NCBI GenBank assembly: GCA_001692895.1
Contig: KV748264.1
Location: 372,001-436,000 of the forward strand
DNA: 64,000 bases
DNA from: Cenococcum geophilum 1.58
Lineage: Eukaryota > Ascomycota > Dothideomycetes > Gloniales > Gloniaceae
Reading direction: 5' to 3'
Of this stretch, positions 35,935 to 48,615 are shown piece after piece. Made by a program: the position numbers and the translations under genes. Positions within the stretch are counted from its first letter, which is position 1. Each line of letters opens with the position of its first letter. The notes under the pieces are model-generated. The model saw nothing but the letters and a program-made list of their open reading frames with translations. It was not told the DNA's origin and ran no database searches.

Positions 35935-36803
35935 CTTTCTATTGGAGCCGCCTCCCTAGTACGGTAGCTTTAATATGTTAGTAGCAAAGTTAAAGGAGTG
36001 CTTGAGGCCGGTTTGCTGTAAAGCTAGCTAGCTGTATAAACAATTAAATTTCTATGCGAAGCCGACCATGGGAGTAACGCCTCTCGGTTGTGTATATATT
36101 CGTCCGCAGTACTTCCTTGAGATCTTCTACGTATATACACGGCTTTTCCTGACCTTCGTCCTTTAGTTTATGCTTCCTCGCGAGTTTGTGGAGTACCTAG
36201 CACGTAATATTAGCTACTATCTGTTTGTCTGAGACCATGGAAGCTGAATACCCTATGCATGACGCGGTTTATCTGGCCGTTAATCTTCTCGCCAGTAGCT
36301 CTCTCGTACACAAGGCAATAGAGTTTCCAGTATATACCTAAAGAACTCTTGTGTTTCGTGCCACGCCTTCTTCCGCCTTTGCCCCTTGTCTGCCGTACCA
36401 GCCAATCAAAAAAGCTGTATAAATCGCTAGCGCGCAAGGTCATGTATATCGTCTAAGGGTCCTTTCTAATGTATTGGCAGTATCTACACACGGTCAAAAT
36501 TCCTAATAATGGATAGAGTATAAGAGGCGAATCAGCTTACAGGAACCATTGCTCTTTAATCCGATCTAATAGGCGGGTTATACTAAAGCTATAGTCCTCC
36601 TTTATATCTTCCGTCTTATTAAAGTCTTCTATAAGTTAAAGATAGTACTCTAGTAGATGGTCGTCATCTACGAGGAGCCAGGCCGAATTAGCTATATCTG
36701 TTAAATTTGTTAAGTCCGTCTTATAGCCTACCTTATCGTCGGACCAAACGTCGTTACGCGTTAAGCCCTAAGAAGAGGAGTCTTCTAGTGGTTGGGTGTC
36801 CAT
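35935..36803 (-). pseudogene. DUF3435 recombinase fragment (Starship captain superfamily)
   Basis: Minus-strand ATG at 36803 (MDTQPLEDSSS). The frame shows DLYSFFDWLVRQTRGKGGRR, then YWKLYCLVYERATGEKINGQ (36430-36300), and after a one-base frame change near 36235 a second block: VLHKLARKHKL, KPCIYVEDLKEVLRTNIYTT and LASFTANRPQALL (36190-35990). This order is typical of DUF3435 proteins, whose family includes the tyrosine recombinases (captains) of Starship elements. The recombinase catalytic part is lost: the match ends near 35940 in a tandem repeat. Several in-frame stops sit at Gln codons. Whether it was a captain or a related non-captain copy cannot be told from this part. Confidence 0.72.
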
Positions 36804-37801
36804 ATTAATTTAAATCGTTAATGTTAAAGAGAATAGGGAGTTAGAAAAATTAGCAGAATAACTATAACGAAGGAAGAGGGGAGATAAGGAGAAATAAGGG
36901 TAATAAAGTAACCAAGGGTAGAAAGGCAGAGGAGACGAGAGCCTCTTAAAAAGGCGAGGGACGGAGGGAGAAGCCATGCGGAAAACGCTAAGCGCCATTT
37001 TTAGACCCCACGGATGTGGACGGAGGTCAAAAAGTAAGATTTAAGAATTGCAAAATCGCGAAACTGAAAAAACGAACCCCTGGCGCCTTAAGTGAGGCTG
37101 CGTAATGCAGCACGGTGTGTTACAGGGACCCCTGGCCGAGTGTAGTAACTAGGCAGCCATTAGACAGGGCCTGCGATTGGCGGGTAGGCTAGCAGATTTA
37201 CCGCCAGAATCTGCGTCACAAACCGCCAAAAATGGAGGTTGACCTGCCATCAGGTTATTTAAGGTAGTAAATAAAGGTATTAAATATCTACCTAGGCAGT
37301 TGTTAATAATAAAGGCTAGGCAGTATACTATAGTTTAGTATTACTACTGCTAGAGCAACTAATAAACTCTACTTATATATAATAAGTATATATCGCGCAT
37401 ACGCGGGCTATATACGTACTCTATGCCGAAAAAATATTATTAGTCTGCTTTTACTATATATACGTTCTTGTATACTAGGGTGAATATACTACCGCTATAA
37501 TTACAGAACACCGTAGTAGTAGCTATATATTATAAGTATATGCCTAACGTATATAGATAATACTTACTTCTCTATGCTTTCCTTAAGCTTTTTATTAATC
37601 TCTACTACCTAGTATAGACAACTACTACGCTTTTAGAGGTTATTAATTAATTTAAGCTTAACCCTATTATATGCGGAGTATATACGAAGTATATCCTTAT
37701 ATATATACTTACAGTGTCTAATACCGCTGCATTTAAACGCTTAATAAAATGCTTTTCCATTTTCCTAATTATTATTTTCCGATCGCCGCCATATATTTTT
37801 G
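36804..37801. other. Intergenic DNA
   Basis: 36810-37000 is purine-rich on the plus strand (GGGAGATAAGGAG-like) and could be the leader of the DUF3435 gene. 37000-37250 keeps CpG and has imperfect inverted GC-rich motifs around 37060-37160. 37250-37800 is AT-rich and RIP-like without a recognisable reading frame. Confidence 0.5.
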
Positions 37802-40800
37802 TAAAGGAGCTCTTGCTGCACCCGGCCCAAAAAGACCAAAACCAACCAAAAGAACCCTGAAAAACACCCAGAGAATCCCCCTAAGATGCATGCATCGCAG
37901 GGGAGGCACACGTCGAACGACGGTGGCTCGCACTCGCGCGCGACCGCTAGAACTACGCCCAGCAATGGCCCTCCACAATAAAGACGGGCGAATACCACAC
38001 CATAAAGCGGAAATACCTCTATTAAGAAGGCATCTAATAAAATATAAAGCCTATTAGACGCGTCTAGTATCTAGAATTGCGGGGAAGTAACCGTTAGCCA
38101 TAACAAACTAATATAGCTAGCAGAATGGCTCCGCCAGTCCAGTGAACCTTAGGCGCCCCTCTAGTAAACCCTTAATTAAATCCTCCAATAGCTAAGCAAA
38201 ATTAAAAATAAGTATAACCCCCCCTTACCAGTAAACCGCACCTAGGCCGCTATAGCTGCGCTTTTACAGCATAGGGAACCTACCCCCCTTAAGTTAACAA
38301 CCGGGTATATAATTATAATATAACTAAACATAGAATAAGTAGAGGGGCTTAGGGGATAATTAGAAATAGAAGTCCTTATAAAGATACGTAAAGAGGTCCA
38401 TAATGCTGTTATAGTCCAATACCTTAAGAGTGGAGACATTAGAGTTACCTTAAAGGACTAACAGGCAAAGGAACGAGCTATAAGGGTAGGGGATAGGCTA
38501 GGAGAACGTATTAGCATAAAAGTACTCCGCGAGGATTACCTAGTTAAAGTCCCAGCGGTTCCTATAAGCCTTAGGGTAGAAAAGGGACGCCAGGCGGATA
38601 ATATAGCAATTATATAGGAGATAGTAAGACAAACGGAACGCCTTATACTAGGACTTAAAATCACCCGAATCCAATAGCTTTAATAGGAAAATGTAAACTA
38701 AGCATATAATAAGAATAATAAGAGGATATAAAGGTCGCCGAAGACTCGCCAGGGAGACGCCGGACGAATATATAGCTCCCTTATTATTAGCACACATACA
38801 CTAGGAATACAAAAACTCCTTATCCAAAAAGGAATAATTATAAATGGCCTTATATACAACACAAGGCTCTATAACCACAGACTACGCCTAGAACGATACT
38901 ATTGCTATATATAATAGGGACACACCCAATCTATATGCGCAGCATAGGTATGCTACGGCTACTATACAGGCCCCTACAATACAAGACATTACTTAAATTA
39001 AGACTAAATAAAATGCGCGAACTGCCACTAAAGCACATATAAGGCGTAGAAGAGAGAAGACTGCATTAAATACAGGAGATGGAAAGCAAGGGCTTAACAG
39101 CTGCGGGAATAACTGCACGCTAGGTTATACAAATGGAAATAATAGGCAATAAGCTAGGGGGACGCAGGTGCCTTCCTAGCGTTTCCTACCTTTAATACTA
39201 GAGGGCTAGGCCAGCCATCCCAAGCCTTAATAGGCTAGAAGCGACGCCGCGCGATATTACCAGACTAATTAGGGACATAAGGGTTATAGGGGACACAAGG
39301 GAGAGGACGCCCCGTAGGAAGACCCCTATAAACAGCGACAGCAGGCTTAAAACTAGGATAATTAAGAATTAGACTTAATGCGGCAAATATAATATTTACA
39401 GCCGACCCACAAAGGGCATATAGCCGACTAGTAAGAATAGGGGAAGAACCAGTAATAATAACAGATTTAGACATAGAAGCGCTAACAGGAACATAAGATA
39501 CAAAAATAGAAAGCTCTATATAAAATAAGTAGTAACTAGGGTATAGACACAAGAGATAGAAGCTCTAAATATCCTAGAGAAAGTGGAAATAGAAGAAGTA
39601 AGGAACGAAGGAGAGTCAAAGGACCCTCGCCAGGGGTCCGCTACCTATCTATTATATAATATAACTGCGGCAACACAAACCACCGCCTTATAAGGCCCCT
39701 ACTAGACAGTCTAGACCCAGAGAAATACTATATCCTTGCTATATAAGAGCCGTATTATAATACCTTTATATAATTAACATACTGCCCCTAAGGATTCCAG
39801 CTCCTATATAAACCAAAAGCAGCCACACGTGTGTGCTTTATAATTAGCAAGGCTATTAGCCTATCCTTATAGTTATAGCAGGCAGTCAACCTAAACATTA
39901 TAGTTATAATAATCTAAATATATAGGGGACCGGTACAAATTATTAATATATATAACCCTAGGGTTAAAGGGGTCCTATAAATAGAGAATATTATATTGGT
40001 AATAAGCTTACTAGAAACCAAAGGTATAGAGTCTATCCTATTAGGAGATATAAACCTCCACTACCCGCGGTAGGGGGGTATTTATATTACTGCAGACCAA
40101 TAGTTAGAGTGCCTACTAAGAGCTATAGATATCTAGGGCCTTAAGCTAGCTACCCCCCTAGGAGTAATTATATAGTAACAAGGCACCGCCAGAAGTATAA
40201 TTAACCTTATATTTATAGACGAAGGCCTATATTAGAGACTTAAAAGGTACAACCCTAAAGAAGAATAGGCACTTACCCTAGACTATATCCCTATCTAGAT
40301 ATAGCTAGACCTAGATACTAAAGCGCAACTAAATAGAAAAAGATACGTAATAAGGAAGCTTAAGACAGACAGTTTCCTTAATACAGTTAAACAACAATTT
40401 TAAGACCTAGAAGAAATCCACCTAATACTAAACGAGCGAGGCCTATTAACTACCCCCAAGGAAATTAACCGAAGACTAGAAAGGATCTAAGCAGTAATTA
40501 AAAATAGGCTAAAAGAGCACTACCCGATCTTAAAACCGGGCCCCTATACGCGACACATATAGTCTATATAATACGCAGTTCTGGTTACCAGTTAATAACG
40601 AGTAAGAAGGAAATATATAAGTAGCCACGACCCTAAAGATAAGAGATAATATAAAGATATAAGAAACTAGCTAAAGAATACCCTAAAAAAAGAAGTAAGG
40701 AATAACTGGAGACGGTTTATAAATAAGTATACTTCTAACCTAAGCCTCCCCTATAACAAGGGCCTTTAGAATATAGCAAAATAGGTAAAGAAAAAGGTAG

Positions 40801-43300
40801 GGCGCCTAGTAGAAGACCTACACCTACTACCCCTACGAAGAGTAGGAGAATCATAGGCTATAAACAACAACGATAAGAAGGCAAAGATCCTTATAGAAAG
40901 GTTCTTCCCCTAACCGGCTCTAGTAGACCTTAGTGATATTATGGGCGAAACACCAGTAACTCGCCTACGGGTCGACAGCGATATAATAATAGAGGAAATG
41001 GCTAGAACTATTAGCCGCCTTTTAAATAATATAGCACTAGGACTAGATAGGATTCTAAATAAGGCCTTAAAAACCTATAGGCCATTTATAGCACCTTGGC
41101 TTGCAGATGTAGCCAGAGCATGCTTTGCTATAGGCTACTACCCGCAACTCGGAAGATCTATGACGATAGTTATCCTATAAAAAGAAGGCAAAGTAGATTA
41201 CTTAATCCCAGGAAGCTACCGCCCTATTGCCTTAGAAAACACCCTTAGTAAGATCTTAGAAAGGGTAATAGTGGAACGCATGGTAGACACGGTAGAGGAA
41301 CACGCCCTACTACTATAAAGCTAAATAAGGGCAAGAAAGAACCGCTTAACACTATTAGCACTTACGCTACTCGCTACCACCATTAAATCTATATGGGCGA
41401 TGCGAAAGGACTTTATAGTATTAATGCTTAGCCTAGACATTAGTAGTGCCTACGACAATATACCCTATAAGCGTCTCCTATATATTCTTAGGGCAAAGGG
41501 CTTCCTAGAATGGATTATATAATTTATCTAAGGGTTTATAGGCCAGAAAGAAACATCACTGGTCTTCAGCGGATACTAGAGCCCCCCTATTGCAGTTATA
41601 ACAGGAATACCATAAGGATTACCCCTCTTGCCTATACTCTTCCTTTTCTTTATAAGCAACCTACTTAACTCTTTTAAGGAAGGGGCGACTTAGGGGATAG
41701 GCTTTGTTAACGATATAAACCTAATTATATACGGGCTAACAGCCGCAGAGAACTGCAAAACACTAGAGAAAGCCTATAATACTTATATAGAGTAGGCAAA
41801 ACGCTATAGAGTCCAATTCTTACTAGAGAAATACTAGTTAATCTATTTTATAAGAAAACGCAACTAATCTACAGATCTCTAGCATATAATTTGCATTTAA
41901 GGCTTTAGGGGTTAACCAGTTTAGGGCCTAAGGGTATTAGGAGTATAGGTAGATAGCAAGCTCCAATAGAGCGTATATGCGGCACAAGCGGCCCGTAAAG
42001 GCTAAGCACAGTTTATTACTTTATTTAGGATTATTAATTCCATATAGGGTCTATACTTCTAGAGGTTACGCCTACTATATACAGCAGTTATCCGGCTAAC
42101 TATAACATATAGATCTAGTATCTGGGCCATTAGAGAAACTAAAAAGGGCCCCCTAAAATTACTCCTTAAACCACTTCAAAAGGTCCAAACAGCCTGCCTT
42201 TAGAGTATTATAGGCGGGTATAAGCGAACGGCCATAGCACTGCTTAAGAAGGAATCTAATATTCCCCCCCTATAGTTATATATTAAAGCCGCTGTAATAT
42301 AAAGAACGTAAAATGAACGCAACTCTAATGTTATAAAGTATATTAAGACACGCCTAAGTAAACTATAGAGGGATTCTAGGGTGCCCCATAGGAGAATAAA
42401 CCAATAACCCTAAAGTAGGGAAGAGATATTAGAGAAACAGGTAAAGAAAGTAGAAGAAGAATGGTGCCGCTTTAGGGCCCAGGCCTATATAGAGGAGGAA
42501 GGGAGACGCGTAAGAGGTTAGTAAAGATAACAGCAAGATAGAGAAAGGAGCTAAAGTAGAACATATAAGAACGCTGGGAAACCATCTACCACAATATAAT
42601 ACTGGTTGGACTAACGCTGGAGAGGTAAATAGGAGTTAAAGGTATAGAGGCTAACTTAGGCAAGACGAACCTAAGCTATAGCATGGTTAACGCCATAGGG
42701 GGTAAATACCTAAGGGCTCTAAGAAGGCCTAACAAAGGTAGAAAATATAATAGTAACACTCTTAAGAACAGGAATAATAGGACTAAAAGATTGGCTTTAC
42801 TAGGTGGGTGTCCTAGTAGGTAGCCCGAGATGCGAATGTGGCTAGCTAAGATAGACACTAAAACACGTAATACTGCTATGCCCCCTATACACCAATTAAG
42901 AAATAATGCTCTTAGCAGCTGGTATAGAGAACTATAATACACTGCTTTTAATATAAAAAGGCCTTAAGGCGGTTACCCAGTAGCTTATTAGTTAAAATGT
43001 GCTAAATTAGTTCCGGGTTGTAAGGGAAATGGTAATAGAAGGTAAGGGGGCGAGCAGCAGGTGCCCCCTAGTAACTCTATAGTAGTAGAGTAATAGTTTA
43101 TAATACTAGCGCGTCCGTAGGCTTGTTACGGTAGTAGTAGTTCCCAAGGAGGTTAAATAGTAAGGTAGTAGAGCACCATAGGCGACTCGTAGGCGCTAAG
43201 TAGGCGAGTCCCAAAAGGCGGGGAGATAGATTACGGGGTTTTCTTATTTTTCTTAAATAGAGTTTTCTCCCCATATGTAAATAAGGAGTAGTCCGCGTGG
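37802..43300 (+). mobile_element. Tad1-like LINE, RIP-degenerate
   Basis: Second, longer copy of the element seen at 1-2056. ORF1 (about 38000-39200) has damaged CCHC knuckles around 38890-39030. ORF2 has an APE-type endonuclease (a RGPVQIINIYNPRV stretch near 39930, then LLGDINLHYPR.GG near 40040) and a reverse transcriptase (TGIP.GLPLLPILFLFFISN near 41600-41660; the catalytic box reads FVNDINLI near 41704-41728 where FVDD is expected). A C-terminal CCHC-like motif (CECG...H...C) lies near 42835-42890. The 5' end is set by the match to the first copy. The 3' end near 43.3 kb is approximate because no poly(A) or target duplication was found. No frame is intact. Confidence 0.85.
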
Positions 43301-44295
43301 GCCCAATAGGGATCCGAATTAGACGTTAAGCAATAAATTATTATAATTATTATTTTCCCTAAGAAGTTATAGTTATATAATTTTAGGGTTACTAGTTTAA
43401 TGGAATAAGAATTAAATCTACTAAATGTATAAATACAGTATATGCTTTATATATATATTACTTACCTTTAATATATACCGATTAATAACTTTACGTATAG
43501 TTTTTTAATCTGCATTTATAAATAGTAGAGGTATTACTTTATAGATAAAGTGTGTAATTCCTTTTTTTCTGCTTGCTAGATATTCTGGCATTATAATATA
43601 GTCTATTACCTCTTAGATAATAACTTAATACTTACCATTAGAGCTAATAAGTGCTATATAGTCTTAGAGTGTGCCCTAGCTATTTTAAGTATATATATAG
43701 TATATATATAAAGTTGTATATAGTCTTACCTTAGAGAGACCTATATAAAATAGAAGCCGCTGTTATATACTATCTTTATCCTTACCCTCTTTATCCTCCT
43801 TATCTTTAATACTTTCCCTGCCGATTATATTATCTTAAGAACTATCGTCTTTGTGTTTAATGTTAGGTATACTCTAGAATACCTGCGTATACTTAGCATA
43901 TGCGTAGTATATAGTTATGTATACTAACTAGTAGGCCGTTTAACCATCCTACTATGCTCTTATTTGCCTCAGTATAGTTTTTACTTATTATTAGTATGGC
44001 GAGATATGTGTAAATACGCGTATATATATGTGCATATGTATATATATGTATATGTGTATGTCTGTGTGCTTATGTGCGTATGCGTAGCATATGCCCTAGA
44101 TATTTTAATTTATATGGTTGCTTAATTTAAATATGGCTACTAATGCGCGTTCTGTATGGGTAAAAGTGTGACCCCGCCGACCTTTTGCCGGCGCACCATC
44201 GGTGACCCCGTTCAGCTTTCGCTGACCCCCATCGGTGACCCCGTTCAACTTTTCCGTGACCCCTGCGAGCTGCACCCCGTTTCTACTCCACCACC
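43301..44295. other. AT-rich intergenic DNA and upstream region of the kinase-patatin gene
   Basis: 43.3-44.1 kb is AT-rich with TA-rich runs and a (TATG)n-like microsatellite at about 44008-44090; no gene. 44166-44275 abruptly becomes GC-rich and contains a short direct repeat, CATCGGTGACCCCGTTCA at 44198-44215 and again at 44230-44247 with GTGACCCC around it. Start codon context at 44296 is CACCACCATGG, a good fungal start. Confidence 0.6.
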
Positions 44296-47200
44296 ATGGA
44301 ATCGAAAGCGGGAAATTCCCTTGTAGTTAACTTAGGTGACGACTTGACAATCGCAAATCGCAATTCTCTGCCTTACAAGCATCTCGAAAGCCTTGGTGTT
44401 GGTGGCAGCGCCTTCGTTGAGAAGGTGCAAAATACAACAACCGGTGAAATATTCGCGCACAAGGTCTTCCGGAGATACCATGGCCCAAATCTTACAAAAT
44501 TCAAAGAAGAAGTTCAGAATGAGATACAGATCGTACGGCGATTATCCTCCCATCCGCATATCATTCAGGTGTTTGCGACATATACTTGCGGTCGCGAGCT
44601 CGGCATGATCCTCACCCCGGTCGCAGACAGAGGGGACCTGGCGAGTTATCTCCAGGATATAGCGGATTCTGGCCGTCCGCTGACATATGAGCAAAGAGCT
44701 ATCCTCAACCGAGCTTTTGGATGCCTTGCTAGTGGACTTGCATTTATTCACGAGCAAACAATCCGACATAAGGATATTAAACCGCAAAATATCCTTATCC
44801 ACCAAGGCCGGGTTATCTACGCGGATTTCGGCATCGCGTTTGACGCCAGTCAGCATGACAGCACCACCACGGTTGGCACATCCCAAGCATTCACTTTTCG
44901 TTATTGTGCTCCAGAAGTTGCGAACTCAGCGAAGAGAAATAGGAAATCTGACATCTTCTCCCTTGGCTGTGTTTTCATCGAGATTCTGGAGGCTGTGTGC
45001 CCCCTTATCAAGGCGGAACCGTTAGGAAGAGTGCCATACCATAAGATTATCGATGACCTTCGCAGTATGCTCATCAATGCTATGGCGCATGTTATGGGAG
45101 CGGTGTGGAAAGGGTTGATTCGCGTGTGTCTTGAGGTGTTCGTATCTGAGCCAGAGGAGCGAATCAGTGCAGAAGGCCTTGTTCGAGAGCTGAGTTCATT
45201 GGGTAACCACAACAGTCACTTTCTACGAATCATATTTTGCGACAATTGCCGAGAGAAGCGTCTTCCACATCTCATCAAACGCACCGATGGTACTCAACCA
45301 TGCTCCAATTCCAAAATCCAAGAGAACCCTGATCAGCTTCAAGGCAGGTTCTCGTACACCATCGAGTTGAGAATCGTCAATAAAACAAATGACACGTTCG
45401 ATGTTGTTGAAGAGAGAGGAACTTGGGCTGAACTTGAAGGCGGCTATCTCCTTTTAATGGAAGTTAGCGGTACCTCTGGGATGCTCCGTTTTAAATCGTT
45501 TGCTGGAGAGACATTTTGCTTGGTTGTGGGCTTTCACAACTATAAGAGGTGGTGCGATATTGTTGTCGATCTCAACGACGATGACACTGCCCAGAAGATT
45601 TATTCAACTTACTACGATATATTTCACTCGAGATATAGTGTGCCTTGGAAACAAATAAGCGAAATCACAAGAACCACTAAGGGGGGGACGACACTAAAGA
45701 TCAATTTCTCCGAAAAGGATGGCCGCAAGTTAGTCGCTGATTTCACCATTGAAGGAACCCCCAAGCAACTAAAGATCCTCTCTATCGGTAAGGAAGGGCC
45801 CAGGTGTCTAAATAATTATAACGCTTACTGACACACTTAGATGGGGGCGGAATCCGCGGACTTTCTAGTCTCCTGATTTTAGAGAGGATAATGCATCGAC
45901 TGCGCAAGGAGTTGAAAAAGCCAAATATTGAGCCGTATCAGCACTTTGACCTCATTGGAGGCACCAGCACTGGGGGGTAAGTGGCTTTAAATGGAACGTG
46001 GCAGCTAGCTTGCCATATACTAACGGAATAACTACACAGGATTATCGCCCTCATGCTTGGTCGTCTCCGCATGGGTGTCAAGGAATGTATCAATGAATAC
46101 TGCTCACTCAGCATAAGCGTGTTCAGTAACGTAATCCACAAGCAAGTGGCCAGCACAAGCATGTGGCCACCTCACCAAAAAACCAAAAAATCGTTCTTTA
46201 ATATTTCAACAACGGCTTAATAATAAATTATAAAATTTTATAATTAGACTCTTATACTTACTTTAAGACTTCTATTAAAGTTTTAAAGTAATTTACTAAG
46301 TGGTTCTTAAGATATAATAATTAGGCTTAAATTTAAAAGCTAAATCGTAATATATTAATAACGGCTAAACCAATTACTCTAAAACTTTAATAGAGGTCTT
46401 AAAGTAAGTACGAGAGTCTAATTATAAAATTTTATAATTTATTATTAAGCCGTTGTTAAAATATTAAAGAACGATTTTTTGGGTTTTTGGTGATTTTGGT
46501 GGGGTGGCCACATGCTTGTGCTGGCCACTTGCTTATGAATTACGTTAGTCGTCAAACCTCCGGGGATGGGGAAATGTTCAAGGCCAAGGACCTCGAGAAC
46601 GCGATCAAAGCCATAATTGAGAAGAAACTAGGAACGGACAAAATCAATGCTCCGCTGCTCGATCCACTCGGGGATAAGTCGTGTAAGACGTATGTTTAAT
46701 AAAAACCCATAAGCGTTAATAGGACTAGCTAATTAACTATGGCATTTTAGGATCGTGTTTACTATAGCAAGAGACCATGCAAACAGTGCCGCGCCAACAA
46801 AGCTTCGAACTTACAAGAGTAGAGTCAGCCCTTCGGGAGATTGTACGATCTGGCAAGCCGCGATGGCGACATCCGCTACACCGCCGTTCTTTCCACCAAT
46901 ACCATTGACACTCTCATCACCAATACCGGTTGAATACATTGACCCAGGCATAGGATTTAATAATCCATCGCGAGCAATTCTTACCGAAGCTGGGACAATA
47001 TGGGGTGACACATACGGTGAAATGGATTTCAACCAAGAAATAGGCTTTTTTCTCAGTCTTGGAACTGGGCTTCCAAAAGTTGCAAGACTAGACCATGAAT
47101 CTGTTAAAAATTGGATCTCAATACAGCAAATTCCGCTAAAAGCAGTTGAAGTCCTTGGGGCTATAGCAAGGGACTGTGAAAAAACCCATAATGAAATACC

Positions 47201-47429
47201 TAACCATTTCCTTTACAAATTACAGATATATCATCGGTTTAACGTCGAGCAAGGACTCCAGGAAACGCAACTTTTTGAACATAAGAAGCTAGGGCAAGTG
47301 CAAGCAGATACCAACGCCTACCTTGACAAGAAAGACAACGAAGCGAAGATCACCTCTTGCGTGGAACAAATGTCTAAGCTGCACGTTAAGGAACAGATCC
47401 CCACACTGGATGCTCATGAATTTGAATGA
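44296..47429 (+). CDS. Protein kinase - fruit-body lectin - patatin fusion gene (MITE-interrupted)
   Basis: Exons 44296-45787, 45841-45976, 46040-46128 continuing at 46548-46689, and 46751-47429; introns 45788-45840 (GTAAGG...CTGAC...TTAG), 45977-46039 and 46690-46750. Leaving out the 417-bp MITE and one TA, the total is divisible by three (845 codons plus stop). Residues 27-300: Ser/Thr kinase with G-loop 34-39, Lys56, Glu76, HKD 158-160, DFG 177-179, APE 205-207, all intact. Residues about 352-487: fungal fruit-body lectin (FB_lectin) family, with SGTSGMLRF and GFHNYKRWCDIV. Residues 493 onward: patatin phospholipase, oxyanion loop DGGGIRG 498-504, nucleophile Ser540 in GGTSTGG, second catalytic Asp684 in a DPG motif. 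No signal peptide seen, so cytosolic. Likely roles: sugar or glycan recognition coupled to phosphorylation and lipid cleavage, perhaps in defence or incompatibility; this is inference. Confidence 0.82.
46129..46545. mobile_element. 417-bp hairpin MITE in the kinase-patatin gene
   Basis: Arms start ACGTAAT(C/T)CA and run AAGCAAGTGGCCAGCACAAG into an AT-rich interior; the right arm is the reverse complement. TA at 46127-46128 and 46546-46547. It sits in exon 3. Counting only one TA, the exon stays in frame across the site, so the insertion is clean and probably young. As it stands the protein would end within the insertion unless the element is spliced out. Confidence 0.88.
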
Positions 47430-48607
47430 TGCATTATATGGCTCTTAATCGCCGACCGGACCGCTCCCTCTTGTCTTCCTTCCCGGCTCTAGAGGTGTCA
47501 GCAGTGCAGTATAGTGTGTCAGTCGTTATGATGGCGTTGTATTTATTAAGGAAAGGTTCCGTATACTATTTCGCCGACTGCTTAGTGGTATGCGGCCCAT
47601 CTCTAGTCTAGTCCTCTTATGCTTGCTTCCATTTTTCGCTTTCTTGCTTTATGTTTGTTGTAATTTCCAGAGGATACCTTGCTGGTCCTTATTTAAAAAG
47701 CCTTCAGCTACCCTGATCTTTCGCCCTTGGAGTGGCAAATAGAAACTTAAAGTTAAGACTTTAGAGCAACTTCATGTTATGAAATATAACGCTAGTATAG
47801 GTTGAGCTGCATAAGCATGCTTAGCTATAATATCTAATAGTAATCAAAATAATTTAACACTAGATATTGCCACCGCTAGTAGGGAGGGTGGCCGACCCGC
47901 TCCGGCTATGCCCTTGTTTCAGAGCTAATTTAGCTCGATAAGTAATGACACTATTATTGATTCTTGTTTAATGTCTGATGCGGTCCTCTTACGAGTCCAT
48001 GCAGACGAATACCGATAAGTTAGGTACAAAAAACCTCCAAGGGAGACGTGAGAGGTAATGCAGCCTGTACCCCACTAGGTAGCACGCCGTACTACATCAA
48101 CGGGAGGAAAAATACCGTTAGGTCAACTGCTGAGACCCGGTAGTCCCTGATTGCCTATCTTGCCCTGTCTGCCGTTCGTACCATGCTTCCGTGCGTTTGT
48201 AGATTGCCGTGGATTGCCGTATGTGTGCCTGCCCTTCCTGCCCTGTATACGTATACACGTCGCTTGTAGTCCCCCTGCTTGCAGCATGATCCATTCCTGT
48301 ATGACCTGACCTTCCACCCCAAAGGAACAGCGGGATAAACTAGGTGTCTTGTCCTAGGGCCCCAACCTAGGTCCCCTACTGTATCTCCCAGCCAAAAGAT
48401 GTGTAGAGGAAGACGAAAGAAATACCGTGCGTTTGGTAAATCCAGGCTGTCGGGTAGGGTGGCGTGAAGGCGGGTGGATGAGAGGCTCATCACAGGCCTC
48501 CCACCTGCGAGGTGTATATGGTTCGATTGCGCGTATAGTGTTATACCGTACAGGAGGAAGGGAGTCGTCGGAGGTAGATTGCCGTGGTTCGACAGCTCGA
48601 AATCGTA
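47430..48607. other. Intergenic DNA
   Basis: 47430-47800 is the 3' flank of the kinase-patatin gene. 48050-48600 keeps CpG and has long overlapping open frames on both strands (for example 48155-48610 minus), but none has a recognisable domain, codon pattern or start context, and a short GATTGCCGT repeat is present near 48200. I see no supported gene. Confidence 0.5.
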
Positions 48608-48615
48608 CATTAGGA

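Noticed and set aside
44393..45212. Short open frames within the kinase region on both strands
   Set aside because: They overlap the long kinase-lectin frame, which has clear motifs.
48155..48610. 151-codon minus-strand frame, possible gene
   Set aside because: Overlaps another frame at 48427-48651 on the opposite strand; no domain, biased toward low-complexity turns; not enough support.
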